Below are positions 25,461-32,728 of a DNA stretch of 64,000 bases, one piece after another (position 1 is the first letter of the stretch; every line of letters starts with the position of its first letter). The notes below the pieces were generated by a model. It was given only the letters and a program-made list of their open reading frames with translations. It did no database searches and had not been told where the DNA came from. The stretch covers positions 1 to 64,000 of the forward strand of contig JANDLV010000006.1 in the NCBI GenBank assembly GCA_024330185.1. Reading direction: 5' to 3'. The DNA is from Candidatus Siliceabacter maunaloa (GTDB lineage Bacteria; Actinomycetota; Thermoleophilia; Solirubrobacterales; Solirubrobacteraceae). Both the position numbers and the translations under genes were made by a program.

Positions 25461-25503
25461 CGGCGGGCGGCCAAGGCTAGCCCTCCCCTGCGACGAAGCT
25501 CCC

Positions 25504-26340
25504 TCAGGCGTCCTGCCCGGCGGCGTCCCCAACCGGCTCGTGTCGCGTGACGATCGACTCGAGAAGCACGTGGTTGGGGACGTGCAGGCTCACGCCATCC
25601 TCGGTGTCCAGCACCGTGGTGGTCGTCTCGATCGCCCTGATCCGCCCTCGCTGGCCCTCCACGGTGATCGTCTGACCGACCTCGAAGATGCCGCGCACGT
25701 AGTAGCCGGAGCTGAGCGCCCGCGCGATCTCGCGACCGCCGAGACCGAAGGCGAGCGCCGGGACGGCGATCGCACCCGTGACCACGATCGCGAGCAGCAG
25801 GAGGAGGATGGCCGTCGTCAGCGCGACCTGCGCGGCCGCGGTGAGCGCGAACACGACGATGACGAGGATCTGGGCCGCGCGGCCCAGCGGCACCCGCAGG
25901 TCCATCTCGCGAGCCAGCCGGTCGATCCGAGCTCGCAGGAGGCCCCCCAGCACGATGCCCGCGAGCAGCAGCGCGCCGGCGGCGAGGATGCGCGGAAGGA
26001 ACAGGATCGCCTGGTTGAGGGCGTCGCTGAGGAACTGCAGGCCCAGCAGCGAGAGCGCGGCGAAGACCACCACGACGACGAGGCCGATCCGGATGGCGCG
26101 ACCGGTGATCGCGGCGAGCGAGCGGGGGAGGCCCGCTCGCTCGAGCGTGTCGTGCACGCCCCACCGCTCGGCCAGCTCGTCGAGGCGTGCCGCGCGCAGC
26201 AGGCGGGTGGTCAGGCGGCCGAGCAGGCTCGCGGCGAGCACCCCGACCGCGATGAGGACCAGCGCGCCGCCCAGCCGCGGCAGGAAGCCACCCAGCGCGC
26301 TGCCGGCCTCGTCGAGGATCGAGGCGAGCACCGGGGTCAA
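25504..26340 (-). CDS. MscS-family mechanosensitive channel
   Basis: 278 residues from TTG 26340, overlapping the upstream stop (TTGA). Five hydrophobic stretches: helices near 20-45, 80-110, 115-140 and 155-190, with the Gly/Ala pore-lining ALAFGLGGREIARALSSGYYV, then the beta domain GIFEVGQTITVEGQRGRIRAI and the VPNHVLLES strand. The large C-terminal alpha/beta cage of E. coli MscS is absent. Being at the end of the sigma-factor operon suggests control by that ECF factor, perhaps in osmotic stress. Confidence 0.88.
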   Translation of the reverse strand: MTPVLASILDEAGSALGGFLPRLGGALVLIAVGVLAASLLGRLTTRLLRAARLDELAERWGVHDTLERAGLPRSLAAITGRAIRIGLVVVVVFAALSLLGLQFLSDALNQAILFLPRILAAGALLLAGIVLGGLLRARIDRLAREMDLRVPLGRAAQILVIVVFALTAAAQVALTTAILLLLLAIVVTGAIAVPALAFGLGGREIARALSSGYYVRGIFEVGQTITVEGQRGRIRAIETTTTVLDTEDGVSLHVPNHVLLESIVTRHEPVGDAAGQDA

Positions 26341-26582
26341 CGCCGGCCTCCGGCCGACCGCCGGCCCAGGAGCGGACCGATCGCGTCCCGCAAGGCCGAG
26401 ACGAAGACGCCGGCTAGTCGCAACGGCGCGCGCACCGCGCGCTGCCAGCGTGCGGCGCCGACGACGCGTCTGCTCAGGGCGCGGTCGAAGCGGCGGGGCT
26501 CGACCGCCATCACCGCGAGATGGGACACCAGCTCGCGCTCGGCCGGGCTCAGCTCCTCGTTGTCGTGCTCGCCGGTGCTCAC
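26337..26582 (-). CDS. small basic protein next to ECF sigma factor
   Basis: GTG 26582 overlaps the sigma stop (GTGA); 81 residues. The first half has SPAERELVSHLAVMAVEPRRFDRAL, an amphipathic helix pair; the second half is strongly basic with a hydrophobic helix, PLRLAGVFVSALRDAIGPLL. No zinc-binding HxxxCxxC of classic anti-sigma factors. Its position makes a regulator of the sigma factor possible, but nothing in the sequence proves it. Confidence 0.6.
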   Translation of the reverse strand: MSTGEHDNEELSPAERELVSHLAVMAVEPRRFDRALSRRVVGAARWQRAVRAPLRLAGVFVSALRDAIGPLLGRRSAGGRR

Positions 26583-27172
26583 CCCGGCAGCTCCCAGTCG
26601 TAGGTGTTGCGGCGCAGCAGGTCGATGAGCTCCTGGCGCGCGCGGTACAGGCGGCCCTTGACGCTGCCCAGCGGGGTCTGCGTGATCTGGGCGATCTCCT
26701 CGTAGCTGAGGCCTTCCACGTCGCGAAGCACGAGGACCGCCCGATGTGCCGAGGGCAGACCCCCGAGCTTCATCTCCAGGCGCTCGCGCCGCTCCGCGCT
26801 CTCGAGCCTGGCCGCGGGGCCGCGGCGACCTTCGTCGTGCTCCTCCTCGAACGTCGCGGGGTCGACCGCCTCGCTGCGCCGACGCTCGAGGGCGTCGAGC
26901 GCGCTGTTGTGGGTGATCTGCAACAGCCACGCGCGGAAGCTCCCGCCCTCCTTGAGCCGCGGCAGCCTGTGGAACGCCCGCAGGAGGGCCTCCTGGCAGA
27001 CGTCCTGCGCATCGTCGGGCCCGACGATGCGCGTGGCCACGCGCAGGCTCGTGTCCCCGTGACGCTGTGCGAGCACCTCGAAGGCCTCGAGGCTTCCGTG
27101 CCGTGCGGCTTTGACAAGCGTGGTGTCGGGGTCCACGGCGGTCAGCACCTTACCTGGGGTGGTCGTCATCAC
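26579..27172 (-). CDS. ECF RNA polymerase sigma factor
   Basis: 197 residues. Region 2 spans about 17-95 (ARHGSLEAFEVLAQRHG, DDAQDVCQEALLRAFHRL, FRAWLLQITHNSALDALERR). Region 4 spans about 130-190 (LPSAHRAVLVLRDVEGLSYEEIAQ and GSVKGRLYRARQEL). The promoter in front (TGTAACC-N16-CGTC) is repeated in mirror image before the divergent operon, the classic sign of an autoregulated ECF factor. The ATG at 27172 is only about eight bases from the -10 box, so the mRNA is likely leaderless or starts at the second Met. Confidence 0.93.
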   Translation of the reverse strand: MMTTTPGKVLTAVDPDTTLVKAARHGSLEAFEVLAQRHGDTSLRVATRIVGPDDAQDVCQEALLRAFHRLPRLKEGGSFRAWLLQITHNSALDALERRRSEAVDPATFEEEHDEGRRGPAARLESAERRERLEMKLGGLPSAHRAVLVLRDVEGLSYEEIAQITQTPLGSVKGRLYRARQELIDLLRRNTYDWELPG

Positions 27173-27179
27173 CCACTAC

Positions 27180-27206
27180 GACGGACGAAGCCGCGTGCGG
27201 GTTACA
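27180..27206 (-). promoter_or_regulatory. ECF-type promoter of the sigma gene (TGTAACC-N16-CGTC)
   Basis: On the minus strand TGTAACC (27206-27200) is followed after exactly 16 bases by CGTC (27183-27180), the usual -35/-10 shape for ECF sigma factors. Confidence 0.7.
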
Positions 27207-27228
27207 CGGGGCGGTCGCTCGAGGTACC

Positions 27229-27255
27229 TGTAACCCACGGGGCCCGGTCCCCGTC
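27229..27255 (+). promoter_or_regulatory. ECF-type promoter of the TM-helix/PRC operon (TGTAACC-N16-CGTC)
   Basis: TGTAACC (27229-27235), 16 bases, CGTC (27252-27255): the same -35, spacing and -10 as the divergent sigma promoter. The two -35 elements form an 8-bp inverted repeat (GGGTTACA/TGTAACCC). The first ATG is 36 bases downstream with GAGGAG before it. Confidence 0.7.
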
Positions 27256-27291
27256 CTAGGGGCTCATGCCATCGACACAACGAGGAGCATC

Positions 27292-28119
27292 ATGCCCCTG
27301 GCTCAGATAAGCATCGGCGACAGCGCGCAGACAGGCCTCGACGCCTTCTTCGGCTTCGTGCCTCAGCTCATCGCCTTCCTGATCATCCTGATCATCGGCT
27401 TCTTCGTGGCCAAGATCGTCAAGGCGATCGTCCGCAAGGGCCTCGAGAAGCTCGGCGTCGACAGCAAGCTCAACGAGTCGGATGCACGTCGATACGTCGA
27501 TCGCGTCATGCCCGATGCGAGCCCCGCAAACGGGATCTCGCGCGCCGTCTTCTACCTCGTCTTCATCTTCTTCCTGTTCTCGGCGATCGGGGCGCTGCAG
27601 ATCCCGGCGCTGACCGACTTCATGAACCAGGTGCTCGCCTACCTGCCCAACGTCATCGCGGCGATCGCGATCTTCGTGATCGCGGCGGTCGTCGCGGGCG
27701 CAGCCGGCGGAGGCGCGGCCAAGCTGATGGGCGACACCCCGACGGGCAAGATCATCGGCACCGTCGTGCCGGCACTGGTGATGGTGATCGCGGTCTTCAT
27801 GATCCTCTCCCAGCTGCGCATCGCGCCGGACATCGTCCAGATCGCCTTCGCCGCCACGATGGGCGCGATGGCCCTCGGGCTCGCGCTGGCCTTCGGCCTG
27901 GGCGGCCGGCCCGTGGCCGAGCGGATGCTGGAGGACGCCTACCGCAAGGGACAGGAGCAGAAGGACCAGGTCAAGGCCGACGCCCGGCTCGCACGCGACC
28001 GCGGCCAGGGGCAGGCACAGCGGGGCAAGGATCGTGCGCAGCGAGAGGTCGAGGGCGGTGGGCGCTCGTCCGACGAGGGCGGACGCCACGGCGGCACCGG
28101 CTCCTACCGGGCGACCTAG
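27292..28119 (+). CDS. conserved TM-helix protein, MscS-like without beta domain
   Basis: 275 residues. Four or five membrane helices (IAFLIILIIGFFVAKIVKAIV, VFYLVFIFFLFSAIGAL, VIAAIAIFVIAAVVAGAA, VVPALVMVIAVFMILSQL, ALGLALAFGLGGRPVAERML) match the TM_helix repeats seen at the front of MscS-like channels. The MscS beta domain is missing; instead residues about 220-275 form a highly charged Lys/Arg/Glu/Gln tail. Probably a membrane protein responding to stress under the adjacent ECF sigma factor. GAGGAG precedes the ATG. Confidence 0.8.
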   Translation: MPLAQISIGDSAQTGLDAFFGFVPQLIAFLIILIIGFFVAKIVKAIVRKGLEKLGVDSKLNESDARRYVDRVMPDASPANGISRAVFYLVFIFFLFSAIGALQIPALTDFMNQVLAYLPNVIAAIAIFVIAAVVAGAAGGGAAKLMGDTPTGKIIGTVVPALVMVIAVFMILSQLRIAPDIVQIAFAATMGAMALGLALAFGLGGRPVAERMLEDAYRKGQEQKDQVKADARLARDRGQGQAQRGKDRAQREVEGGGRSSDEGGRHGGTGSYRAT

Positions 28120-28150
28120 CCCCGCCACCACGAGGACGGAGGACAACGCC

Positions 28151-29023
28151 ATGGCAAGCAAGCAGCGAGACGGCGCCCAGGACCCCTCGGCCTGGACCGG
28201 CCAGAAGGTGGTCGGCCAGGACGGGGACAAGCTGGGCAGGCTCGAGCACGTCTACCTGTCCCACGCGGGCGGTGCCCCGACGTGGGGCATCGTCAAGAAG
28301 GGACGCAGCCGCCACTTCGTCCCGCTGGGCGACGCGGCGATGACCGAGAAGGCGATCACCGTGCCCGTGCTGGGCGCCCACGCGCGCTCGGCGCCGTCGG
28401 TGCCGGCCGATCGGGAGCTGACACCCGACACGGAGCGGTCGCTCGAGCGCCACTACCGGGGGCGCGAGGAGCTCGCCGAGACCCGCTCGCGCCAGCGCGA
28501 CGAGTACGGCGGCTTCAACGTCGGCGCCGCGTTCTTCGGCTGGCTGGTGGCCATCGCGCTGGCGGCCCTGCTGGTGGCGCTGCTCGGGGCCGTCGCCAGC
28601 GCGGTGGGCTTCTCGATCGACCTCGCCCCGGACGCCGTCGAGCAGACGGTCGGCCAGTCGGCCCCAACCGTGGGGATCGTGGGCGGTGCGGCGCTGGTCC
28701 TGGTCCTCGCGCTGGCCTACTTCGGCGGCGGCTACGTCGCCGGCCGGATGTCGCGCTTCGACGGAGCTCGCCAGGGCCTCGGGGTCTGGTTGTTCGGACT
28801 CGTGGTCAGCGGGGTGCTCGTGGTGGTGGGGATCGTGCTGGGCTCGCAGTACAACCTGCTCGCCCAGATCGACGTGCCCACGGTGCCGATTCCCACCGGC
28901 TCGCTGACGGTGGGCGGCCTGATCGTCCTCGCGGTCATCGTCGTGGCCACCATCGTCGCGGCCATGCTGGGCGGCAAGGCCGGCGAGCGCTATCACCGCA
29001 AGGTGGACCGGGCGGGCGCGTGA
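28151..29023 (+). CDS. PRC-barrel protein with four membrane helices
   Basis: 290 residues; ATG 28151 has GGAGG eight bases before it. Residues about 13-75 form a PRC-barrel (GQKVVGQDGDKLGRLEHVYL, TWGIVKKGRSRHFVPL). A charged linker leads to four helices: FFGWLVAIALAALLVALLG, GGAALVLVLALAYFGGGYV, GVWLFGLVVSGVLVVVGIV and GGLIVLAVIVVATIVAAML. PRC-barrels act as binding or assembly modules. Same transcript as the TM-helix protein, so part of the envelope response of the ECF sigma factor. Confidence 0.8.
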   Translation: MASKQRDGAQDPSAWTGQKVVGQDGDKLGRLEHVYLSHAGGAPTWGIVKKGRSRHFVPLGDAAMTEKAITVPVLGAHARSAPSVPADRELTPDTERSLERHYRGREELAETRSRQRDEYGGFNVGAAFFGWLVAIALAALLVALLGAVASAVGFSIDLAPDAVEQTVGQSAPTVGIVGGAALVLVLALAYFGGGYVAGRMSRFDGARQGLGVWLFGLVVSGVLVVVGIVLGSQYNLLAQIDVPTVPIPTGSLTVGGLIVLAVIVVATIVAAMLGGKAGERYHRKVDRAGA

Positions 29024-29033
29024 CCGGCGCCGC

Positions 29034-29062
29034 GGTCCGGGCGGCGGCGCGCCGCCCGGACC
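29034..29062. terminator. 12-bp hairpin between convergent genes
   Basis: GGTCCGGGCGGC (29034-29045) and GCCGCCCGGACC (29051-29062) pair perfectly around a five-base loop. It lies 11 bases after the PRC gene and 11 before the end of the glutaredoxin gene. No T tract, as is common in GC-rich actinobacteria. Confidence 0.75.
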
Positions 29063-29073
29063 GTGGCCGGTCC

Positions 29074-29289
29074 TCACCCATCCAGCCGCGCGCGCAGGTC
29101 GGGCTCGTCGACGAAGAAGTCGTAGAGCTCCTCGCCGTCGAGGACGATCACGGGGATGCGCTCCAGGTAGCGGGCGTGCCGTGCGTCGTCGGTGGTGATG
29201 TCCACCTCGTCGAAGGGCTCGCCCACCCGCTCCAGCACCACGCGCGCGTCGTCGCACAGGTGGCAACCCGGGCGGCCGTAGAGGGTCAG
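29074..29289 (-). CDS. glutaredoxin-family protein, probable CTG start
   Basis: 71 residues: LTLYGRPGCHLCDDARVVLERVG with the CHLC active site right at the N-terminal strand, then VDITTDD and RIPVIVLDGEEL with the cis-Pro. The fold needs to begin just where the frame overlaps the tsaD stop as CTGA. No ATG, GTG or TTG lies in frame near it; the first is about 39 codons upstream inside tsaD. By analogy with the ATGA/GTGA joints elsewhere in this operon, I take CTG 29289 as start. Thiol-disulfide reductase of the cytosol. Confidence 0.75.
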   Translation of the reverse strand: MTLYGRPGCHLCDDARVVLERVGEPFDEVDITTDDARHARYLERIPVIVLDGEELYDFFVDEPDLRARLDG

Positions 29290-30281
29290 GCGGGCGGCCA
29301 GTGCGACCCCCCGCTCGGATAGGCGTCGAGACCGAGGTAGGAGGGGAACGCCAGCGGGTCGACGGCGCGGGCCGCGGCGCCGATCATGGCGGCGTTGTCG
29401 GTGCACAGCTCGCGGGCGGGGATCGCGACGTGGGCGTCCAGGCTCTCGACCCGCGCGCGTAACGGACCGTTGGCCGCCACGCCACCGCCCAGGGTCAGCG
29501 CCCGCAGCCCGGTCTGCGCCAGCGCCCGCTCGCAGCGCCGCGCCAGCGCCTCGACGATCGCGTGCTGGTAGGAGGCGGCCAGGTCAGTGGCGCGCTCGCG
29601 GGCAGCGTCCTCACCGAGGTCGCGCACCTTGTAGAGCAGGGACGTCTTCAACCCGGCGAACGAGAAGTCCAGGGCGCCGACGCGCTCGGCGATCGGGAAG
29701 GCGAACGCGCCCGGGTCGCCCTCGCGGGCCAGGCGCTCCAACGCGGGGCCGCCGGGATAGGGCAGGCCCAGCGTGCGCGCGCCCTTGTCGAAGGCCTCCC
29801 CCGCGGCGTCGTCCAGCGTGCGTCCGAGCACGCTCACCTCGCGTGCGCTGTCCACACGGACCAGCAGCGTGTGCCCGCCGCTGGCGATCAGGCACAGGAA
29901 CGGCGGCTCGGGCGCGTCGTCGGCCAGCGCGCCGGCCGCGACGTGCCCGTGGAGGTGGTCGACGGGCGCGAGGGGCAGCTCGCGGGCGGCGGCCAGGCCC
30001 TTGGCGTGGCTGAGGCCCACCAGCAGCGCGCCGACCAGGCCGGGGCCGCGGGTGACGGCGACCAGCGTCACGTCGTCCAGCGTGGTGTCCGCCCGTGCGA
30101 GGGCGTCGTCCACCGCCGCGTCGATCAGCTCGAGGTGGTGGCGCGAGGCCACCTCGGGCACCACGCCGCCGTAGCGGTCGTGGATCCCCTGCGACGAGAT
30201 CACGTTGCTGCGCACCTCGCCGTCGGGCGTGAGCACCGCGGCGCAGGTGTCGTCGCAGCTGGTCTCCAGGGCGAGGATCAC
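29286..30281 (-). CDS. tsaD: tRNA t6A synthesis protein TsaD
   Basis: 331 residues from GTG 30281 (GTGA overlap with rimI). ASKHA/Kae1 fold: LALETSCDDTCAAV at the N-terminus, metal-binding HHLEL and HLHGH, ASGGHT phosphate loop, FDKGARTLGLPYPGGP, and GGGVAANGPLR. It transfers threonylcarbamoyl to A37 of ANN-decoding tRNAs together with TsaB and TsaE, both encoded just upstream. Confidence 0.97.
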   Translation of the reverse strand: MILALETSCDDTCAAVLTPDGEVRSNVISSQGIHDRYGGVVPEVASRHHLELIDAAVDDALARADTTLDDVTLVAVTRGPGLVGALLVGLSHAKGLAAARELPLAPVDHLHGHVAAGALADDAPEPPFLCLIASGGHTLLVRVDSAREVSVLGRTLDDAAGEAFDKGARTLGLPYPGGPALERLAREGDPGAFAFPIAERVGALDFSFAGLKTSLLYKVRDLGEDAARERATDLAASYQHAIVEALARRCERALAQTGLRALTLGGGVAANGPLRARVESLDAHVAIPARELCTDNAAMIGAAARAVDPLAFPSYLGLDAYPSGGSHWPPA

Positions 30282-30769
30282 GCCGGCGACGCGTCGGGCA
30301 CGTCATCGAGGCGTCCGGCCAGCGTCGCGGGGGTGCGCCACATGATCAGGGCGTCCTCCCCGTTGTCCTGGTAGTAGCGCCGGCGCACGCCTGCCGAGCG
30401 GAAGCCGAAGCGCTCGTACAGCGCGATGGCCAGCGTGTTTGAGCAGCGCACCTCCAGGGTGAGGCGGGCGTCGGGGCCGTCGATCCGCTCCAGGAGCTCC
30501 AGGAGCAGGGTCGTGGCGACGCCCATACGCCGCTGCCGGGGCTCGACCGAGACGTTCATCACGTGCCAGACGGTGTCGTAGCGCGAGCAGACCAGGTAGC
30601 CGACCAGCTCTCCGTCGCGGGTCGCGGCCAGGCAGACGCCGCCGGCCTTGGACAGCTCAAGGACGAACATGGCCAGCGACCACGGCGTGGGGAACGCGCG
30701 ACGCTCGATGGCGATGACCTGGGGCAGGTCGGCGTAGGTCAGGCGGCGGATCTTCAATGACGGGGTCAT
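30278..30769 (-). CDS. rimI: ribosomal-protein-alanine N-acetyltransferase RimI
   Basis: 163 residues. Start ATG 30769 overlaps the tsaB stop (ATGA). GNAT fold: LPQVIAIERRAFPTPW, the VMNVSVEPRQRRMGVATTLL acetyl-CoA loop (Q/RxxGxA type), and ALYERFGFRSAGVRRRYY, the RimI-like tail with YYQDNGEDAL. It acetylates the N-terminus of ribosomal protein S18 in E. coli; the tsaB-rimI-tsaD order is common in bacteria. Confidence 0.92.
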   Translation of the reverse strand: MTPSLKIRRLTYADLPQVIAIERRAFPTPWSLAMFVLELSKAGGVCLAATRDGELVGYLVCSRYDTVWHVMNVSVEPRQRRMGVATTLLLELLERIDGPDARLTLEVRCSNTLAIALYERFGFRSAGVRRRYYQDNGEDALIMWRTPATLAGRLDDVPDASPA

Positions 30770-31455
30770 CGGCGCGAGGACCGTGCTGGCTGCGCGTCGG
30801 GCGCGCGCACGTAGAAGGGCAGGACGGCCTCGGGCGGGCCGGCGGGACGGTCGCGGGCCAGGGCGCACAGCACCGCGACATCGACGCGGTGGATCTCCGC
30901 GTCGTCGGGCGGGACGGTGCAGCCCGCACGCTCGAGCACGGCGCGGAAGGCTACCGCGCCGTCGCCCACGGCCAGGGTGCTCGGGTGGCGGGTGACGGCG
31001 TCGCGCGCGCGAATCTCGAGGGCTTGCGGCGGGAGGGCGGTGGCCGGGACGGTCGGCACGCCGTCCGAGTACTCTGCGGCGAAGGCCTCCCCACGCCGCG
31101 CGTCGAGGACGGCCAGGACCGCGGCGCCGTCAGCGCCGGCGGCGAGCGCCTCGAGCGTCGGCACGCCGACAAGCCCCGTTCCGCTGGCGTGGGCCAGCCC
31201 GTGGCCGGTGGCGATGGCGATGCGCAGGCCGGTGAAGGTGCCCGGGCCCAGGCCGACAGCGACCCGGTCGAGGTCGGCGAAGCGCAGGCCGGCCCGCTCG
31301 AGGAGCGCGTTGCACAGCGGCAGGAGCTGGGTGGCGTGGCCGGGGCGGTCGCCCGGCTCGGGGACGTGACGGGCTCGCAGGGGCTCCTCGCCGTCGCGGA
31401 CGAGGGCCACCGCCGTGGCCGGCGTCGAGCAGTCGAAGCCGAGGATCGTGGTCAC
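30766..31455 (-). CDS. tsaB: tRNA t6A synthesis protein TsaB
   Basis: 229 residues from GTG 31455, overlapping the tsaE stop (GTGA). Inactive ASKHA paralogue of TsaD: ILGFDCSTPATAVAL, then VGLGPGTFTGLRIAIATGHGLA, the TsaB signature, and VLAVLDARRGEAFAAEY. It dimerises with TsaD and is required for t6A synthesis. Confidence 0.95.
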   Translation of the reverse strand: MTTILGFDCSTPATAVALVRDGEEPLRARHVPEPGDRPGHATQLLPLCNALLERAGLRFADLDRVAVGLGPGTFTGLRIAIATGHGLAHASGTGLVGVPTLEALAAGADGAAVLAVLDARRGEAFAAEYSDGVPTVPATALPPQALEIRARDAVTRHPSTLAVGDGAVAFRAVLERAGCTVPPDDAEIHRVDVAVLCALARDRPAGPPEAVLPFYVRAPDAQPARSSRR

Positions 31456-31874
31456 GGGCGCTCGACGCGCACGCGCCGGCGGTCGCCGCCCCCGTGCTCG
31501 AGGGTCACACGCGCGGTCACGCGGCCCTCCCAGGCGGGCGCGCCGACGGCTGGCCACTCGACGAAGGCGATGGCGTCCGGCGCCAGCTCGGCCTCGACGC
31601 TGGCGCGGTCCTCCTCGTCCAGGTCCACGAGCCGGTAGAGGTCGAGGTGGGCCACGGGCACCGCGCCCGCGTAGCGCTGAGCGAGCGTGAAGGTCGGGCT
31701 CGTGACGGGGTCGACGACGCCCAGGGCGCGGGCCGCGCCGCGCACGAACGTGGTCTTGCCGGCGCCCAGCTCCCCCGCGACGAGCACCACGTCGCCGGGG
31801 CGCAGCGTGGCGGCCAGGTCGGCGGCCAGCGCCTCCGTCTCCGCCGCGCAGGCGCTCTCAGAAGAGGTCGGCAT
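31452..31874 (-). CDS. tsaE: tRNA t6A synthesis ATPase TsaE
   Basis: 140 residues. Walker A is AGELGAGKTTFVRG (about residues 33-46), followed by VTSPTFTLAQRY and HLDLYRL, both diagnostic of TsaE. ATG 31874 lies 17 bases inside the end of the LPXTG gene, so the two are translated from one message. The ATPase cycles the TsaB-TsaD complex. Confidence 0.95.
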   Translation of the reverse strand: MPTSSESACAAETEALAADLAATLRPGDVVLVAGELGAGKTTFVRGAARALGVVDPVTSPTFTLAQRYAGAVPVAHLDLYRLVDLDEEDRASVEAELAPDAIAFVEWPAVGAPAWEGRVTARVTLEHGGGDRRRVRVERP

Positions 31875-32280
31875 CGAGCGTGCGCAGGCGCAGGCCCGTG
31901 CCGAGGAGCGCCAGCGCGGCGCCGGAGAGGCCGAGGAGCAGCGGCTCGCTCCCCGTGCGCGGCAGCTCGTAGGACCCGGGCTCGATACCGTCGGTGGACC
32001 CGGAGGGATCGTCCTCGCCGCCGGAGGGCTCGGTACCGCCATCCTCGCCGGAGGGCTCGTCCTCGCCGGACTCGCCGTTGCCACCGGGCTCCTCGCCCCC
32101 GGACTCCTCTGACCCCCCCGGGGCCTCCTCGTCCTCCCACGGCGGCGGCTCCTCGCTCAGCCCCGGCAGTTGCGGGACGCCGGTCTGCGCCACCGCCCCC
32201 GCGGGCAGGGCGGCGCTCAACGCCAGCGCGGCGAGCAGGGGCACAACGCGGGTGTGGACGCGCGACACGGACGGCACCAT
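31858..32280 (-). CDS. secreted LPXTG-anchored acidic protein
   Basis: 140 residues. Signal peptide in the first 31 (basic start, PLLAALALSAALPAGAVA). The middle is Glu/Gly/Ser/Asp-rich with no domain. It ends with the sortase motif LPRTG (about 108-112), a hydrophobic span LLLGLSGAALALLGTGL, and a basic LRLR stop. It should be linked to the cell wall by a sortase encoded elsewhere. Unexpectedly it opens the t6A operon, overlapping tsaE, and diverges from msrB by 22 bp. The LPRTG sequence and acidity suggest a surface spacer; function unknown. Confidence 0.75.
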   Translation of the reverse strand: MVPSVSRVHTRVVPLLAALALSAALPAGAVAQTGVPQLPGLSEEPPPWEDEEAPGGSEESGGEEPGGNGESGEDEPSGEDGGTEPSGGEDDPSGSTDGIEPGSYELPRTGSEPLLLGLSGAALALLGTGLRLRTLDADLF

Positions 32281-32290
32281 AAGGCCTGGC

Positions 32291-32296
32291 TAGGCT
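32291..32296 (+). promoter_or_regulatory. leaderless -10 box of msrB (TAGGCT)
   Basis: TAGGCT lies six bases before the msrB ATG at 32303. Only 22 bp separate this start codon from that of the divergent LPXTG gene, so both promoters overlap coding DNA. Confidence 0.4.
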
Positions 32297-32302
32297 GGAA
32301 CC

Positions 32303-32707
32303 ATGGACACCACCCATACGGATGCGCACAAGACCGAAGAGGAATGGAAGCGCGAGCTGACGCCGGACCAGTACGACGTGCTGCGCAAGGGTGGCACCGA
32401 GGCACCGTTCACCGGCGAGTACGCCGTCACCAAGGACGACGGGGTCTACCGCTGCGCCGGCTGCGGGGCCGAGCTCTTCGACTCCGACACGAAGTTCGAC
32501 TCGGGAACGGGCTGGCCCAGCTTCTACGAGCCCAAGGTGCGGGACGCCGTGGAGGTGCGCTCCGACCGCAGCCTCGGCATGGTCCGCAACGAGGTCGTGT
32601 GCAAGCGCTGTGGGGGCCACCTCGGCCACGTCTTCGACGATGGACCCAAGCCGACGGGGCAGCGCTACTGCATGAACTCCTGCGCGCTGCGCCTGGGCCC
32701 GCGCTGA
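32303..32707 (+). CDS. msrB: peptide methionine-R-sulfoxide reductase MsrB
   Basis: 134 residues. Zinc-binding CAGC and CKRC pairs, substrate segment [13 protein letters not shown], and catalytic Cys in RYCMNSCAL. It repairs the R form of oxidised methionine in proteins using thioredoxin. Length is typical of stand-alone MsrB. The gene is single and converges with the secreted subtilase. Confidence 0.96.
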   Translation: MDTTHTDAHKTEEEWKRELTPDQYDVLRKGGTEAPFTGEYAVTKDDGVYRCAGCGAELFDSDTKFDSGTGWPSFYEPKVRDAVEVRSDRSLGMVRNEVVCKRCGGHLGHVFDDGPKPTGQRYCMNSCALRLGPR

Positions 32708-32711
32708 GCGC

Positions 32712-32728
32712 GCTCCGGTCTACGGAGC
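32712..32728. terminator. short hairpin between msrB and subtilase
   Basis: GCTCCG (32712-32717) pairs with CGGAGC (32723-32728) over the loop GTCTA. The subtilase stop codon lies in it, so it could end both convergent messages. Confidence 0.45.
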
